Source: Sphingomonadaceae bacterium (GTDB lineage Bacteria > Pseudomonadota > Alphaproteobacteria > Sphingomonadales > Sphingomonadaceae). Taken from it: a stretch of DNA of 64,000 nucleotides. The position numbers and the translations under genes are program-made. Under the pieces are notes generated by a model. The model searched no databases. It was given only the letters and a program-made list of their open reading frames with translations, and was not told where the DNA came from. Location of the stretch: the NCBI GenBank assembly GCA_947472735.1, contig CANJBY010000004.1, forward strand, positions 24,311 to 88,310, in the 5' to 3' direction. Of the stretch, positions 15,995 to 23,505 are shown one piece after another; the stretch's first letter is position 1; the number at the start of each line of letters is the position of its first letter.

Positions 15995-16783
15995 TCAGGC
16001 CTGCGGCGCGGCCTCGAGGGGTTGGCCCCAGATCTCTTCGGCCGCCGCGCGGGCAGCCGGGTCGTTCCAGTAGAAGCTGTCGAGATCGGGCGAGAGCGAC
16101 CGGGTCAGTTCCGCGCCGTCGTCCGACAGCGACAGGAACCGCTCGATCGACCGGGCAATGCTGACCACCCGATCGAGGTGGCGGCGCGGATCCTCCAGCC
16201 GGTAGACGCCCATCTTCTGGGGCGTGACATAGGCGAAGCGGATCTCGGCGTTGCCGTGGGCGGCATGGTAGATCACGCCCTGGCGGGCATGCGGATCAGA
16301 GATCTTCGAGGACAGGCGTGCCTGGGTTTTGAGGTCGACGATGATCCCATGCGCGGGATACCAGAAGTCGAGCCAGCCGATGAACGGCACCGGCACGCCG
16401 GCCAGATGGACCTCGATCCGGTGCTGGCGGTTCTCGCCGGCCGCCTCGGGCACGCCGTATTGCCGCAGTTCGGCAAGCGCGATGGCGACAGCCGGCGCGA
16501 TGTTGGCGCGTTCCTTCTGAACCGCCGGATCAGCGGACAGGGCCGTCAGCTGGTTGAACCGGGCAAGCGCAGCTTCCTGGCAGGCCTCGACCGGTGCGGC
16601 TGGATCGAACAGGCCCATCTCGACGCCGGCCTCGATGGCGGTGCCGCGGTGGGCAGCAGGGCCGACCATCGACCTGCGCCCCATCAGCTTCTGCATCGCC
16701 CACATCGCAGGCTGCGCCACGAACAGGTTGATCGACGAGGCCGAGAGGTGGTCGAGCCCATGACGCTCAAAAGCGTTCGCCAT
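15995..16783 (-). CDS. PD-(D/E)XK nuclease (RecB/Cas4-like exonuclease)
   Basis: A 262-aa protein from ATG 16783, which shares TGATG with the upstream stop. The catalytic core is readable: helix with HRGTAIEAGVE, Asp in IGWLDFWYP, and the DLKT (D-x-K) motif in GIIVDLKTQ followed by the QGVIYHAAHGN helix typical of RecB-like nucleases. Phage members trim double-stranded ends for strand annealing, which fits the adjacent SSB-like gene. No Cas genes or CRISPR repeats are present, so Cas4 itself is unlikely. Confidence 0.8.
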   Translation of the reverse strand: MANAFERHGLDHLSASSINLFVAQPAMWAMQKLMGRRSMVGPAAHRGTAIEAGVEMGLFDPAAPVEACQEAALARFNQLTALSADPAVQKERANIAPAVAIALAELRQYGVPEAAGENRQHRIEVHLAGVPVPFIGWLDFWYPAHGIIVDLKTQARLSSKISDPHARQGVIYHAAHGNAEIRFAYVTPQKMGVYRLEDPRRHLDRVVSIARSIERFLSLSDDGAELTRSLSPDLDSFYWNDPAARAAAEEIWGQPLEAAPQA

Positions 16784-17124
16784 CACGCCGCCTCCGCCAG
16801 TTCGATGTCAGCCAGCGGATTGCGCGCACCCGGTGCCCGTGGCCGGGCGATCGCGACATAGCTGTAGGTGTCGGGACCGAGCCGTTCCTGGATCAGGTGG
16901 ACACAGCCCTTGTCCGCCGCCCACCGCGCACGGGCCGCCAGGCGCTCGAGGGCAGCACGCTGCTTTTCGTCCAGGCGGCGCTTCGGACCGCGATCGAGAT
17001 CCTTGGCGAGGAACCCGCGGTGATATTCGTAGCGGTCACCGCCTGCGGCATCGGCCAGCCAGGCACAAAACAGCAGTTCGTGCCCGATCTGTCGGCGCGC
17101 ATTTGTTCGTGATATGTTCTGCAT
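16783..17124 (-). CDS. Hypothetical protein, 113 aa
   Basis: The real start is ATG 17124 (MQNISRTNARRQIGHELL...) with AGAGGGG before it; the track's upstream extension is a shadow. The protein has a basic central helix (DRGPKRRLDEKQRAALERLAARARW) that could contact DNA. It starts in a TAATG overlap with the small Cro-like gene and ends in a TGATG overlap with the exonuclease gene. No family recognised. Confidence 0.6.
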   Translation of the reverse strand: MQNISRTNARRQIGHELLFCAWLADAAGGDRYEYHRGFLAKDLDRGPKRRLDEKQRAALERLAARARWAADKGCVHLIQERLGPDTYSYVAIARPRAPGARNPLADIELAEAA

Positions 17125-17360
17125 TATACCCCTCTGCAAGATTCGGTGGTGGAGCGGTGGGAGGCGCGGCCGCGCGGGGCCGGCTGGTAGTCTTCCATGA
17201 AGGCCCGGATGCGTGCTTCGGTGGCGGGCCACAGCCGGCGACCGGCGCGCAGCTGGGCCACGAGCTTCCAGTCGTTGGTGGCGCGGCGGCCGAAATAGCT
17301 CTCGGCCATCTTGTGGGCCTTGAGGAAGGAATCGATCTCTTGAACGATGGGATGCGTCAT
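17124..17360 (-). CDS. Small DNA-binding (Cro-like) protein
   Basis: A 78-aa product from ATG 17360, behind AAGGGTG. The core (MAESYFGRRATNDWKLVAQLRAG and RRLWPATEARIRAFM) has the pattern of small phage/element regulators in which a helix-turn-helix of the SxFG-RxA type is followed by a second helix. It is the first gene of the leftward early operon and is divergent from the S24 repressor, the usual position of a Cro-type regulator. Confidence 0.65.
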   Translation of the reverse strand: MTHPIVQEIDSFLKAHKMAESYFGRRATNDWKLVAQLRAGRRLWPATEARIRAFMEDYQPAPRGRASHRSTTESCRGV

Positions 17361-17455
17361 ACACCCTTTATTCCGGGATGAATCCAACTGCACAAGTAGG
17401 GCTGTGTCCCACAAATAAGATTGCGGGAGGCATCCCACAGTGTTACCCACAGCCG
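17361..17455. promoter_or_regulatory. Divergent control region of the CI/Cro-like switch
   Basis: The 95-bp interval between the divergent regulator genes contains three direct copies of a CCCACA core: TCCCACA at 17407 and 17433 and ACCCACA at 17445. The first lies in a small palindrome TGTG-TCC-CACA. Read on the minus strand these are TGTGGGA/T sites, plausible operators for the S24 repressor. Promoters for both directions should lie here. Confidence 0.55.
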
Positions 17456-18181
17456 ATGACCCAGACCCCCGCCTTCAACATCGCGTTCCTGCGCAAGCTC
17501 CTCGAGGATGCGACCGCGCCAGACGCGAAGTGGAACTCGCGCTCGCTCTCGATGGCGGCCACAGCCGGGAAGAACCCCTACCTCGTGCGCGACATCATCA
17601 AGGGCAAAAGCACCAACCCGACGCTCGATACGCTGGTGGGCCTAGCGAGGGCGCTGGAGATGGATATCTCGCAGATGATCCCGGCCGCCACCACGATCAT
17701 GCACCGGGTCGGTGGCTCGCAGCCCTTCGAGACGCTCGAGGTCGTGGGCGCGGTTGCCGCCGGCGTCTGGCGCGAGGAGACCACCTGGGGCGCAGAAGAC
17801 CGTTATTCCATCGAGGTGGGCCCCAATCCCTTCCCGGGCAGTGAGCGCTTTGCTCTGCGCATGGAAGGCTATTCGATGGACAAGATCATCCCGCCGGGAT
17901 CGGATCTCGAATGCCTGCGGGTGACCTATGGCTACGTCGAGCCGCAGCCTGGCGATATCGTCATCGTCCAGCGCGACAAGCATGACCTCCACGAGCTCAC
18001 CTGCAAGCGGCTCGACCACGATGGGCAGAACTTCATCCTGCGTGGCGAGTCGACCCGGGCGGAGTTCCAGGAGCCGATAGTGATCGGCCGTCCCGATGAA
18101 AACAGCATCAGCGACGACGGCATCACGATCGTCGCCATTGTCCTGCGCGCACACCAGAGTCTCTACACCCGCCGGCGGTGA
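17456..18181 (+). CDS. CI-like repressor with S24 (LexA-type) peptidase domain
   Basis: A 241-aa protein from ATG 17456. The N-terminal helix-turn-helix region spans about residues 10-75 (GKNPYLVRDIIKGKSTNPTL). The C-terminal S24 domain has a probable autocleavage site VAAG, the catalytic Ser in MEGYSMDKIIPPGS and the Lys in ELTCKRL. It should hold the leftward early operon off and be inactivated by RecA filaments after DNA damage. The intact catalytic pair suggests the switch could still work. The track's earlier start at 17378 would run through the operators. Confidence 0.88.
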   Translation: MTQTPAFNIAFLRKLLEDATAPDAKWNSRSLSMAATAGKNPYLVRDIIKGKSTNPTLDTLVGLARALEMDISQMIPAATTIMHRVGGSQPFETLEVVGAVAAGVWREETTWGAEDRYSIEVGPNPFPGSERFALRMEGYSMDKIIPPGSDLECLRVTYGYVEPQPGDIVIVQRDKHDLHELTCKRLDHDGQNFILRGESTRAEFQEPIVIGRPDENSISDDGITIVAIVLRAHQSLYTRRR

Positions 18182-18221
18182 CAGGACCCCTTGTCAAGAG
18201 GGTTTGTGACACCAGACCGTT

Positions 18222-18250
18222 TTGACATGGGATATGTCCATCATTATTCC
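18222..18250 (+). promoter_or_regulatory. Promoter of the recombinase operon with overlapping operator
   Basis: TTGACA (18222-18227) and TATTCC (18245-18250) are 17 bp apart, a good sigma-70 layout. An inverted repeat GACAT-GGGAT-ATGTC (18224-18238) covers the -35 box and half the spacer, so a repressor bound there would block transcription of the small ORF, DUF2924 and recombinase genes. Confidence 0.55.
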
Positions 18251-18261
18251 TGAGCGAATAC

Positions 18262-18294
18262 CCGGGAGCGAACCAGCGGTTCAGCGGCTCCCGG
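18262..18294 (+). other. Leader hairpin upstream of the recombinase operon
   Basis: CCGGGAGC pairs perfectly with GCTCCCGG, and inside the loop GAAC-CAGC-GGTTC forms a second stem. There is no T run after it, so it is not a simple terminator. It would lie in the 5' leader of the mRNA, 20 bases before the first ATG, and may modulate translation or message stability. Confidence 0.5.
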
Positions 18295-18315
18295 CCCTTA
18301 AGCCAGGAATGCCCG

Positions 18316-18531
18316 ATGATCGCCCAGAGCCACCCCAACGCCCTCGCGCCCGACCAGATGACGCCCGATGCCCGGATCGCCGAGTTGGGGCGCATCGTCG
18401 CCGCCGGCGTGCTGCGGCTGCGCGAACAGTCCAGTTCTATATCTGCCCACGGTGGAGATAGTTCTCTCGCTATCTCGCCCACCAGGAGCGTCAGTCGTCC
18501 CCGGGCAAAAGCCCGGAATGGAGGACGATAA
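18316..18531 (+). CDS. Small conserved ORF preceding DUF2924
   Basis: A 71-aa protein (TPDARIAELGRIVAAGVLRLRE, then a Ser-rich tail). Its stop overlaps the next start (TAATG), and a short protein of this kind regularly stands before DUF2924-recombinase pairs in alphaproteobacteria. The first half looks like one amphipathic helix; function unknown. AGGAATG in front of the ATG could serve as ribosome-binding site. Confidence 0.6.
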   Translation: MIAQSHPNALAPDQMTPDARIAELGRIVAAGVLRLREQSSSISAHGGDSSLAISPTRSVSRPRAKARNGGR

Positions 18532-18992
18532 TGCACAAACAGGATGACAATGCGCTGGTGCTGGCCAGGCTGGCGGCGCTGAAAGACATGTCGGTCAAAC
18601 AGCTGAAGGCCGAATGGGCAAAGCTGTTCGAGACAGAGGCGCCCAACAACAGCCGGTCGTTCCTCGAGCAGCGGCTGGCCTACCGGATCCAGGAGCTGAC
18701 GTTTGGCGGCCTGTCGAAGCCGGCGCGCCAGCTGCTCGACGCGCTGGCGGACGAGGTTGAGGGCAAGAAGGTCAGGAAATCGGTGATTTCCGACCCGCGC
18801 AATCCGGTGATCGGCACGCGCCTCGTGCGCGAATGGAACGGGGCGGAGCACGTCATCACCGTATTGAAGGACGGGTTCGACTGGCAGGGGCGCCGCTACA
18901 AATCGCTGTCGGCCATCGCACGGGACATCACCGGCACGCAGTGGAACGGCTATCGTTTCTTTGGCCTGCGGGAACGGAAGGACGCAGCATGA
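18531..18992 (+). CDS. DUF2924 protein
   Basis: A 153-aa protein with the family's features: an N-terminal helical part (LKDMSVKQLKAEWAKLF, SRSFLEQRLAYRIQEL) and a C-terminal beta part (GTRLVREWNGAEHVITVLKDG, YKSLSAIARDITGTQWNGYRFFGL). The latter resembles a DNA-binding fold that reads KSLSAIARxITG. Genes of this family almost always sit directly before a serine recombinase, with which it overlaps here by ATGA. It is probably a recombination accessory factor; the biochemistry is not established as far as I know. Confidence 0.85.
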   Translation: MHKQDDNALVLARLAALKDMSVKQLKAEWAKLFETEAPNNSRSFLEQRLAYRIQELTFGGLSKPARQLLDALADEVEGKKVRKSVISDPRNPVIGTRLVREWNGAEHVITVLKDGFDWQGRRYKSLSAIARDITGTQWNGYRFFGLRERKDAA

Positions 18993-20308
18993 CCGATACG
19001 ACACCCCGGCGGCGCCTGCGCTGCGCCGTCTACACCCGCAAATCCAGCGAGGAAGGGTTGGACATGGAGTTCAACAGCCTCGACGCCCAGCGCGAGTCCT
19101 GCGAGGCCTATGTTGCCAGCCAGCGCGCCGAAGGCTGGGTCTGCATGCGCGAACGCTACGACGACGGCGGGTATTCTGGCGGCTCGCTCGAACGCCCCGG
19201 TCTCAAGGCCCTGCTGGAAGATGTCGAGGCCGGCCTGGTCGACGTCATCGTCGTCTACAAGATCGACCGCCTGTCACGCTCGCTGATGGACTTCGCCAAG
19301 CTGGTCGAGGCCTTCGACCGCAACAACGTGACGTTCGTGTCGGTGACGCAGGCGTTCAATACCACGACCAGCATGGGCCGGCTGACGCTCAACATCCTGC
19401 TGTCCTTCGCCCAGTTCGAACGCGAGGTCACCGGCGAACGGATCCGTGACAAGTTCGCGGCCAGCCGCGCCAAGGGCATGTGGATGGGCGGGTTCGTACC
19501 GATGGGGTACGACGTCGTCGACCGGAAGCTGGTGATCAACGAAGCCGAGGCCGCTGCGGTCCGCCATATGTTCCAGAGGTTTGTCGAGCTGGGATCGGCG
19601 ACGCTGCTGACCCGGGAACTGGTGGCAAGCGGCACCCTCAACAAGCGCGGCAAACCGATCGACAAGGGGTTCCTGTACAAGCTGCTGCGCAACCGGCTCT
19701 ATATCGGCGAAGCGGTGCACAAGGGCACCAGCTATCCCGGCGAGCATCAGGCCATCATTGACGAGCCGCTGTGGGATCAGGTCCATGCCATCCTGCAGGA
19801 GAGCCCGCGCCAGCGCGCTGCCAACACCCGCACCCAGACGCCAGCGTTGCTCAAGGGGCTCATCTTCACCGATCGGGGTATCGCCATGACGCCGACGGTC
19901 ACCAAGAAGGGCAGCCGCCACTACCGCTACTACACCTCGATGGACGCCATCCGGAACCGGGCGTGTGAGGGCCGCGACAGCTTTGTCCGGCTCAATGCCG
20001 GCATGGTCGAGGGCGCAGTGGTACAGCACATCCGGTCACTGCTGCGCACGCCAGAAATCGCTGCACGGGCGATGGAAGCGACCCGCCGAACGGCACCGGA
20101 CATCGACGAGCAGGATGTGGTCACCGCCTTGTCGGGCTTTGACGGTCTCTGGGAATCGCTGTTCCCGGCCGAGCAGGCCCGGATCGCCCGGCTGCTGATC
20201 GAGCGGGTCACGGTCAGCGCCGATGGCCTTGCGGTCGACCTGCGCACTGAAGGCCTCGGATCGGTCATCCGGGAAATGGTCACGCCTAAACAGGAGCTGG
20301 CAGCATGA
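18989..20308 (+). CDS. Serine recombinase (resolvase/invertase-type integrase)
   Basis: A 439-aa protein starting at ATG 18989 inside the DUF2924 stop; the track's 18833 start is a shadow extension. The N-terminal catalytic domain has the nucleophile Ser in CAVYTRKSS and the YKIDRLSRSLMDF and FAQFEREVTGERIRDK signatures. The recombinase domain follows (GKPIDKGFLYKLLRNRLYIGE). The zinc-ribbon segment lacks the usual Cys pairs (GLIFTDRGIAMTPTV). This is the only integrase-type enzyme in the element and the likely agent of its integration or excision. Confidence 0.9.
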   Translation: MTDTTPRRRLRCAVYTRKSSEEGLDMEFNSLDAQRESCEAYVASQRAEGWVCMRERYDDGGYSGGSLERPGLKALLEDVEAGLVDVIVVYKIDRLSRSLMDFAKLVEAFDRNNVTFVSVTQAFNTTTSMGRLTLNILLSFAQFEREVTGERIRDKFAASRAKGMWMGGFVPMGYDVVDRKLVINEAEAAAVRHMFQRFVELGSATLLTRELVASGTLNKRGKPIDKGFLYKLLRNRLYIGEAVHKGTSYPGEHQAIIDEPLWDQVHAILQESPRQRAANTRTQTPALLKGLIFTDRGIAMTPTVTKKGSRHYRYYTSMDAIRNRACEGRDSFVRLNAGMVEGAVVQHIRSLLRTPEIAARAMEATRRTAPDIDEQDVVTALSGFDGLWESLFPAEQARIARLLIERVTVSADGLAVDLRTEGLGSVIREMVTPKQELAA

Positions 20309-20682
20309 GCGCGCCGACCACCATGCGGGTGTTCATCCCGCTGACCATCCGCAAGCGCAACGGGCGGCCGAAGATCGTGCCGCCGGCCGACGTGGTGCCG
20401 GAAACCGGCGGGGTAGATCCGCATGTGCTGAAGGCGATCGCCAAGGCGTGGAGCTGGCGGCGGAAGCTGGAGATCGGGGAAGCGGCAACCCTCGCGGACG
20501 TCGCCACGGCTGAGGGTGTGACACCCGCCTATGCCGGCCGGATGCTGAAATTGACCTATTTGGCGCCGCCCGTGCTGGAGAAACTACTGATCGCGCGCGT
20601 CCCGCCAGCGGTGTCGGTGAAGGAACTGGCAGTAGCAGCCGAGTTGCCGTGGGCAGATCAGGAGGCGTCGGTATTTGGCTGA
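20305..20682 (+). CDS. Recombinase-linked small HTH-like protein
   Basis: A 125-aa protein starting at ATG 20305, overlapping the recombinase stop. The first part (VFIPLTIRKRNGRPKIVPP) is basic. The middle resembles a helix-turn-helix (ATLADVATAEGVTPAYAGRMLKLTYLAPPVLEKLL), a segment commonly found in a protein encoded right after DUF2924-linked recombinases. It may be a recombination directionality or regulatory factor; this is inference from order and overlap. Confidence 0.65.
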   Translation: MSAPTTMRVFIPLTIRKRNGRPKIVPPADVVPETGGVDPHVLKAIAKAWSWRRKLEIGEAATLADVATAEGVTPAYAGRMLKLTYLAPPVLEKLLIARVPPAVSVKELAVAAELPWADQEASVFG

Positions 20683-20878
20683 GCGAGAAGTCCGCTTCGC
20701 GCCTCATCTTCCGCCATCAGGGCGGCGGTCCGACAAACTCCAACCTAGCCGTTCCTCCGGCTAGTCTCGGCACACGCGCCCAGCGCCGACCATTCGACAT
20801 CCCTCGTTTGGCACCCTGGCAGATGAGTGGGCAGTCCTTCATAGTTCGGGCATGCAGGAAATAATATTTGCCCATGCA

Positions 20879-20906
20879 TTGACACCTTCGCGACGCGGTG
20901 TATTTA
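20879..20906 (+). promoter_or_regulatory. Promoter of the 351-aa cargo gene
   Basis: TTGACA (20879-20884) and TATTTA (20901-20906) are 16 bp apart, about 40 bases before the ATG at 20947. Two TTGCCCAT direct repeats flank the promoter (about 20868 and 20930). The rest of the 20683-20946 interval holds only a six-base-pair hairpin (CTAGCC/GGCTAG, 20745-20764). Confidence 0.5.
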
Positions 20907-20946
20907 GGGCGCATCAGAATTCCCAGTTGCCCATTTGGAGTGAGCT

Positions 20947-22002
20947 ATGCCAGACCGCGCTTCCGTAGTCAGTGAATTCGAGGCGCGCCTCAACGAGTTT
21001 CAGGAGGGGTACGAGTGGTCCGAATCCGATGGAATCTTGCGATCGTTCACCGTTGTCGGTGAACTCCTCGACGCCGCCTTCGACCCCGTAACGGCCGCGC
21101 GCGGTATGCAGGCCATGCGCCTAATAACTAACACGAAGCCCGCAGATCCAATCGATTGGTCAAAGCTTGGGGGAGAAGCCCCCGCCGACTGGGCTGAAAC
21201 CTGGGGCGACCTTGACGCCTTCAATGACTCGAGCTGGTCGTCACTCATGGAGGCTGCCCATAACCTGAATGCATTCGCCAATTTTGGCATTCTGCCCACT
21301 TGGGCCCTGTCCTTTGCCGACAGGAGTTCCGAGCAGTTCCATGATGTCCCGGCCTATGTCCGCGGCGCGGTCAACCAGCTCAACAGGTTCATCCAGTTGC
21401 TCCCGAAATCGTTGGACTTGTACGGCATCGAAAACATCGAGCGGACCTGCCTCGCTGCGATTGGGCGATTGAAGATCGACGCTAATGAGCCGCTCATCGT
21501 GCACGAGTTGGCGGCAGTGACCCAGGTCACCACCAAGCGCCTGCAAAATGCCATCTACGCGAAGTCCGCAGATGCTCCGATCGTGGCCAAGGACGGGACA
21601 ATTCCTGCTGCCGCTGCCCAACGTTGGCTCGACGCACGCGACTACAAGGCTTCAATCTGGCGCGAGTTCATCGCGTGCAAAGGTTGGGAAGAAGATGGCA
21701 ACGCCATCACCCCTGCCGCAACAGAAAACGAGGTCGGAGACTTCCTGTTCGTTCCCGAAGCCCGCGACGGCACAGTGTTCAGCCCGATTTCGTGTAAAAG
21801 AGGCGGCAAGAACGGCACAGCATATTACACAGTCGGGACAAAGGACGCCGAGGTCGACTACGAAGATTACGATGAGGCTCTTGCCGCGTTGTCGAAGATG
21901 TCGACGCCCCGCTGGCGCCGGCCGAACGAAAACGGAAACTTTGGCATCGTCAGCGCTGAACGCTGGCGCCGGCTAACCCGCGAAGAGCTGTTTGCCATCT
22001 GA
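20947..22002 (+). CDS. Unknown 351-aa cargo protein
   Basis: No known family is recognised. The N-terminal two thirds are helical (SSWSSLMEAAHNLNAF, GAVNQLNRFIQLLPKSL). Residues about 182-205 (LIVHELAAVTQVTTKRLQNAI) look like a helix-turn-helix. The C-terminal domain (FSPISCKRGGKNGTAYYTVG, then LSKMSTPRWRRPNENGNFGIV) resembles a segment I associate with uncharacterised proteins of mobile elements. It has its own promoter, separate from the recombinase operon. Its position at the element's edge is typical for accessory or defence cargo, but no enzymatic motif is visible. Confidence 0.6.
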   Translation: MPDRASVVSEFEARLNEFQEGYEWSESDGILRSFTVVGELLDAAFDPVTAARGMQAMRLITNTKPADPIDWSKLGGEAPADWAETWGDLDAFNDSSWSSLMEAAHNLNAFANFGILPTWALSFADRSSEQFHDVPAYVRGAVNQLNRFIQLLPKSLDLYGIENIERTCLAAIGRLKIDANEPLIVHELAAVTQVTTKRLQNAIYAKSADAPIVAKDGTIPAAAAQRWLDARDYKASIWREFIACKGWEEDGNAITPAATENEVGDFLFVPEARDGTVFSPISCKRGGKNGTAYYTVGTKDAEVDYEDYDEALAALSKMSTPRWRRPNENGNFGIVSAERWRRLTREELFAI

Positions 22003-22284
22003 CGACTTTTGAAACCCGTTCGACGCTCTTCGTCTGAGCGAGATTGAAAGCGACGTCGCGTGTCCTGCCTGACGCCCAACACCGCCCGCGACCTCGGTTG
22101 CGGGGGCCAGGTAACGCGACTGCTTCGTGCGATAGGGCCCGCCCTTCGCCTTGCAGCCGGAGGCAAGCGCCGCTCCGGATGAGCAGGATCGATTTAACCT
22201 TTCGGTCGACCTTGCTCCCTGAACGCGGGGACACGCGTGACAGCCCGGAGAGACGGCACCCCAATCCGAGTAAAGAAGAATCTG
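22003..22284. other. Gene-free structured interval before the ASCH gene
   Basis: 282 bp without a convincing gene. Two strong hairpins can be drawn: CCCGCGAC-CTCG-GTTGCGGG (22085-22104, eight pairs with a tetraloop) and CCGGAG...CTCCGG (22157-22178) with extra GGC/GCC pairs inside. No T run follows either. It may be a long structured leader of the ASCH mRNA or a small RNA gene. Confidence 0.4.
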
Positions 22285-22686
22285 ATGACCTACACCCCTA
22301 TGAAAGCTCTCATCATCGACGACCCCTGGATCAGCCATATCCTTGATGGCTCGAAGACATGGGAAATGCGCTCAAGGCCGACAAAAATCCGTGGGCAGTT
22401 CGGCCTGATCAAGAAGGGCAGCGGCGCCATTTCCGGCGTGGCCACACTTGTCGGTTGCGGCGAGCCTTTGCCCCCGGATGCCATGATCCGCGCCTTCGAC
22501 AAGCACCGGATTCCCGAGCAGATGATCCGTAGTGGCCAAGTCGCGAAGTGGAACTGCCCGTGGTTTCTATCCACCATACTAAAGCTCCTTCAACCCGTGC
22601 CCTATCGGCACAAGCCCGGCGCCGTCACATGGGTCAATCTTGAGCCGGAGGTGGCCGCTGCCGTCCGCGCTCAGCTCGCCGTTTGA
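22285..22686 (+). CDS. ASCH-domain protein
   Basis: A 133-aa protein from ATG 22285; a second in-frame ATG at 22300 (MKALIIDDPW) is also possible. The ASCH (PUA-like) fold is indicated by the opening ALIIDDPWISHILDGSKTWEMR, the RGQFGLIKKGSGAISGVATL strand set and the C-terminal AVTWVNL. ASCH proteins bind RNA or modified nucleosides, and some act as RNases or amidohydrolases. The catalytic potential here is unclear. It lies between the 351-aa unknown and an XRE regulator in the cargo zone. Confidence 0.75.
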   Translation: MTYTPMKALIIDDPWISHILDGSKTWEMRSRPTKIRGQFGLIKKGSGAISGVATLVGCGEPLPPDAMIRAFDKHRIPEQMIRSGQVAKWNCPWFLSTILKLLQPVPYRHKPGAVTWVNLEPEVAAAVRAQLAV

Positions 22687-22731
22687 ATTCTCGCAATTGA
22701 CCAGGCCGTCCCCAGCACAGGAGCTACGACC

Positions 22732-23121
22732 ATGACAATCATCGCTGACACAGACCTTGATCTTTTCTCTTATCCCTTCGCGAACACTGCCGCGACGAAG
22801 ATGCTGGCAGATGCCTTCGATACCCTCTGGAAAACACGCGGCGTGTCACAGCGGCAGGTGGCCGCAAAACTCGGATATCGAGGATCTGTGTGTCTCAGCC
22901 ACATGGCGACAGGTCGAATTTCCATCCCGGTAAGGCGAGTTCTGGACTTGGCGCGGGTACTCGAAATTGAACCAGCCGAACTGCTGCTCGCGGTTTTAGA
23001 ACAGCGGCACCCGGAAATCGCGTTCCGGGCACTTCTACAGCCTTTGATGCCTGACTCAACAAGATCAACCAATCACCGACGTTTAGCGTACGGCGGACCA
23101 CAGAATATCCAACAGGTATGA
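22732..23121 (+). CDS. XRE-family transcriptional regulator
   Basis: A 129-aa protein with a single helix-turn-helix of the XRE/Cro type at about residues 30-85 (TRGVSQRQVAAKLGYRGSVCLSHMATGRI, then RVLDLARVLEIEPAELLLAVL). The N-terminal and C-terminal extensions are of low complexity. It follows the ASCH gene by 45 bases and may regulate the cargo genes. No toxin partner is recognisable next to it. Confidence 0.75.
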   Translation: MTIIADTDLDLFSYPFANTAATKMLADAFDTLWKTRGVSQRQVAAKLGYRGSVCLSHMATGRISIPVRRVLDLARVLEIEPAELLLAVLEQRHPEIAFRALLQPLMPDSTRSTNHRRLAYGGPQNIQQV

Positions 23122-23193
23122 CTAGAGTAGCCAACTACACGAGCAATTTACCTCGGATTCTCACATCGCTTTGGGTGCCGGGTTTGCCCTGAA

Positions 23194-23346
23194 AAGGTAT
23201 AGACGTGCGCGAGGCAGAAAAGCCCCGAAATGCGTCATTTCCGAGACTATACCTTCCTCGCCAAGGTTTAGGTGAAAAGAGACAAAAGCCGATCAGAGAC
23301 CAATTTCGCCGTTTCTGGCAGTCTCTGAGGTTTAGGCGCGATCGGC
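23194..23346. other. Two nested inverted-repeat modules next to tRNA-Ser
   Basis: In the 293-bp gene-free gap before tRNA-Ser, AAGGTATAG (23194-23202) pairs with CTATACCTT (23247-23255) around an inner GAAAT/ATTTC hairpin. TCAGAGAC (23293-23300) pairs with GTCTCTGA (23321-23328), itself enclosed by GCCGATC/GATCGGC (23288-23346). A GGTWTAG motif occurs three times (23196, 23265, 23329). No ORF covers it. It could be a structured RNA, a recombination site or an old element end. Confidence 0.5.
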
Positions 23347-23414
23347 AAAACCGCGCGGAAGCTGGGGAATTCTTGGCCCCGTAAGGACTATCTCATTGAT
23401 TCGCATTAAGATGT

Positions 23415-23505
23415 TGGCGGAGCGGGAGGGATTCGAACCCTCGATACGCTTTTGACGTATACTCACTTTCCAGGCGAGCGCCTTCGACCACTCGGCCACC
23501 GCTCC
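23415..23505 (-). tRNA. tRNA-Ser (GGA)
   Basis: A 91-base class II tRNA: acceptor GGAGCGG/CCGCTCC with encoded CCA, long variable arm, and anticodon loop CTGGAAA giving GGA. The 3' end points left towards the mobile region, so this is a possible historical integration site. I could not find a second copy of the 3' end elsewhere in the window. Confidence 0.95.

Noticed and set aside
22732-23121. Toxin-antitoxin pair of XRE protein and ASCH protein
   Set aside because: Gene spacing and sizes would allow it, but neither protein shows a known toxin motif, so I kept the genes as separate cargo.
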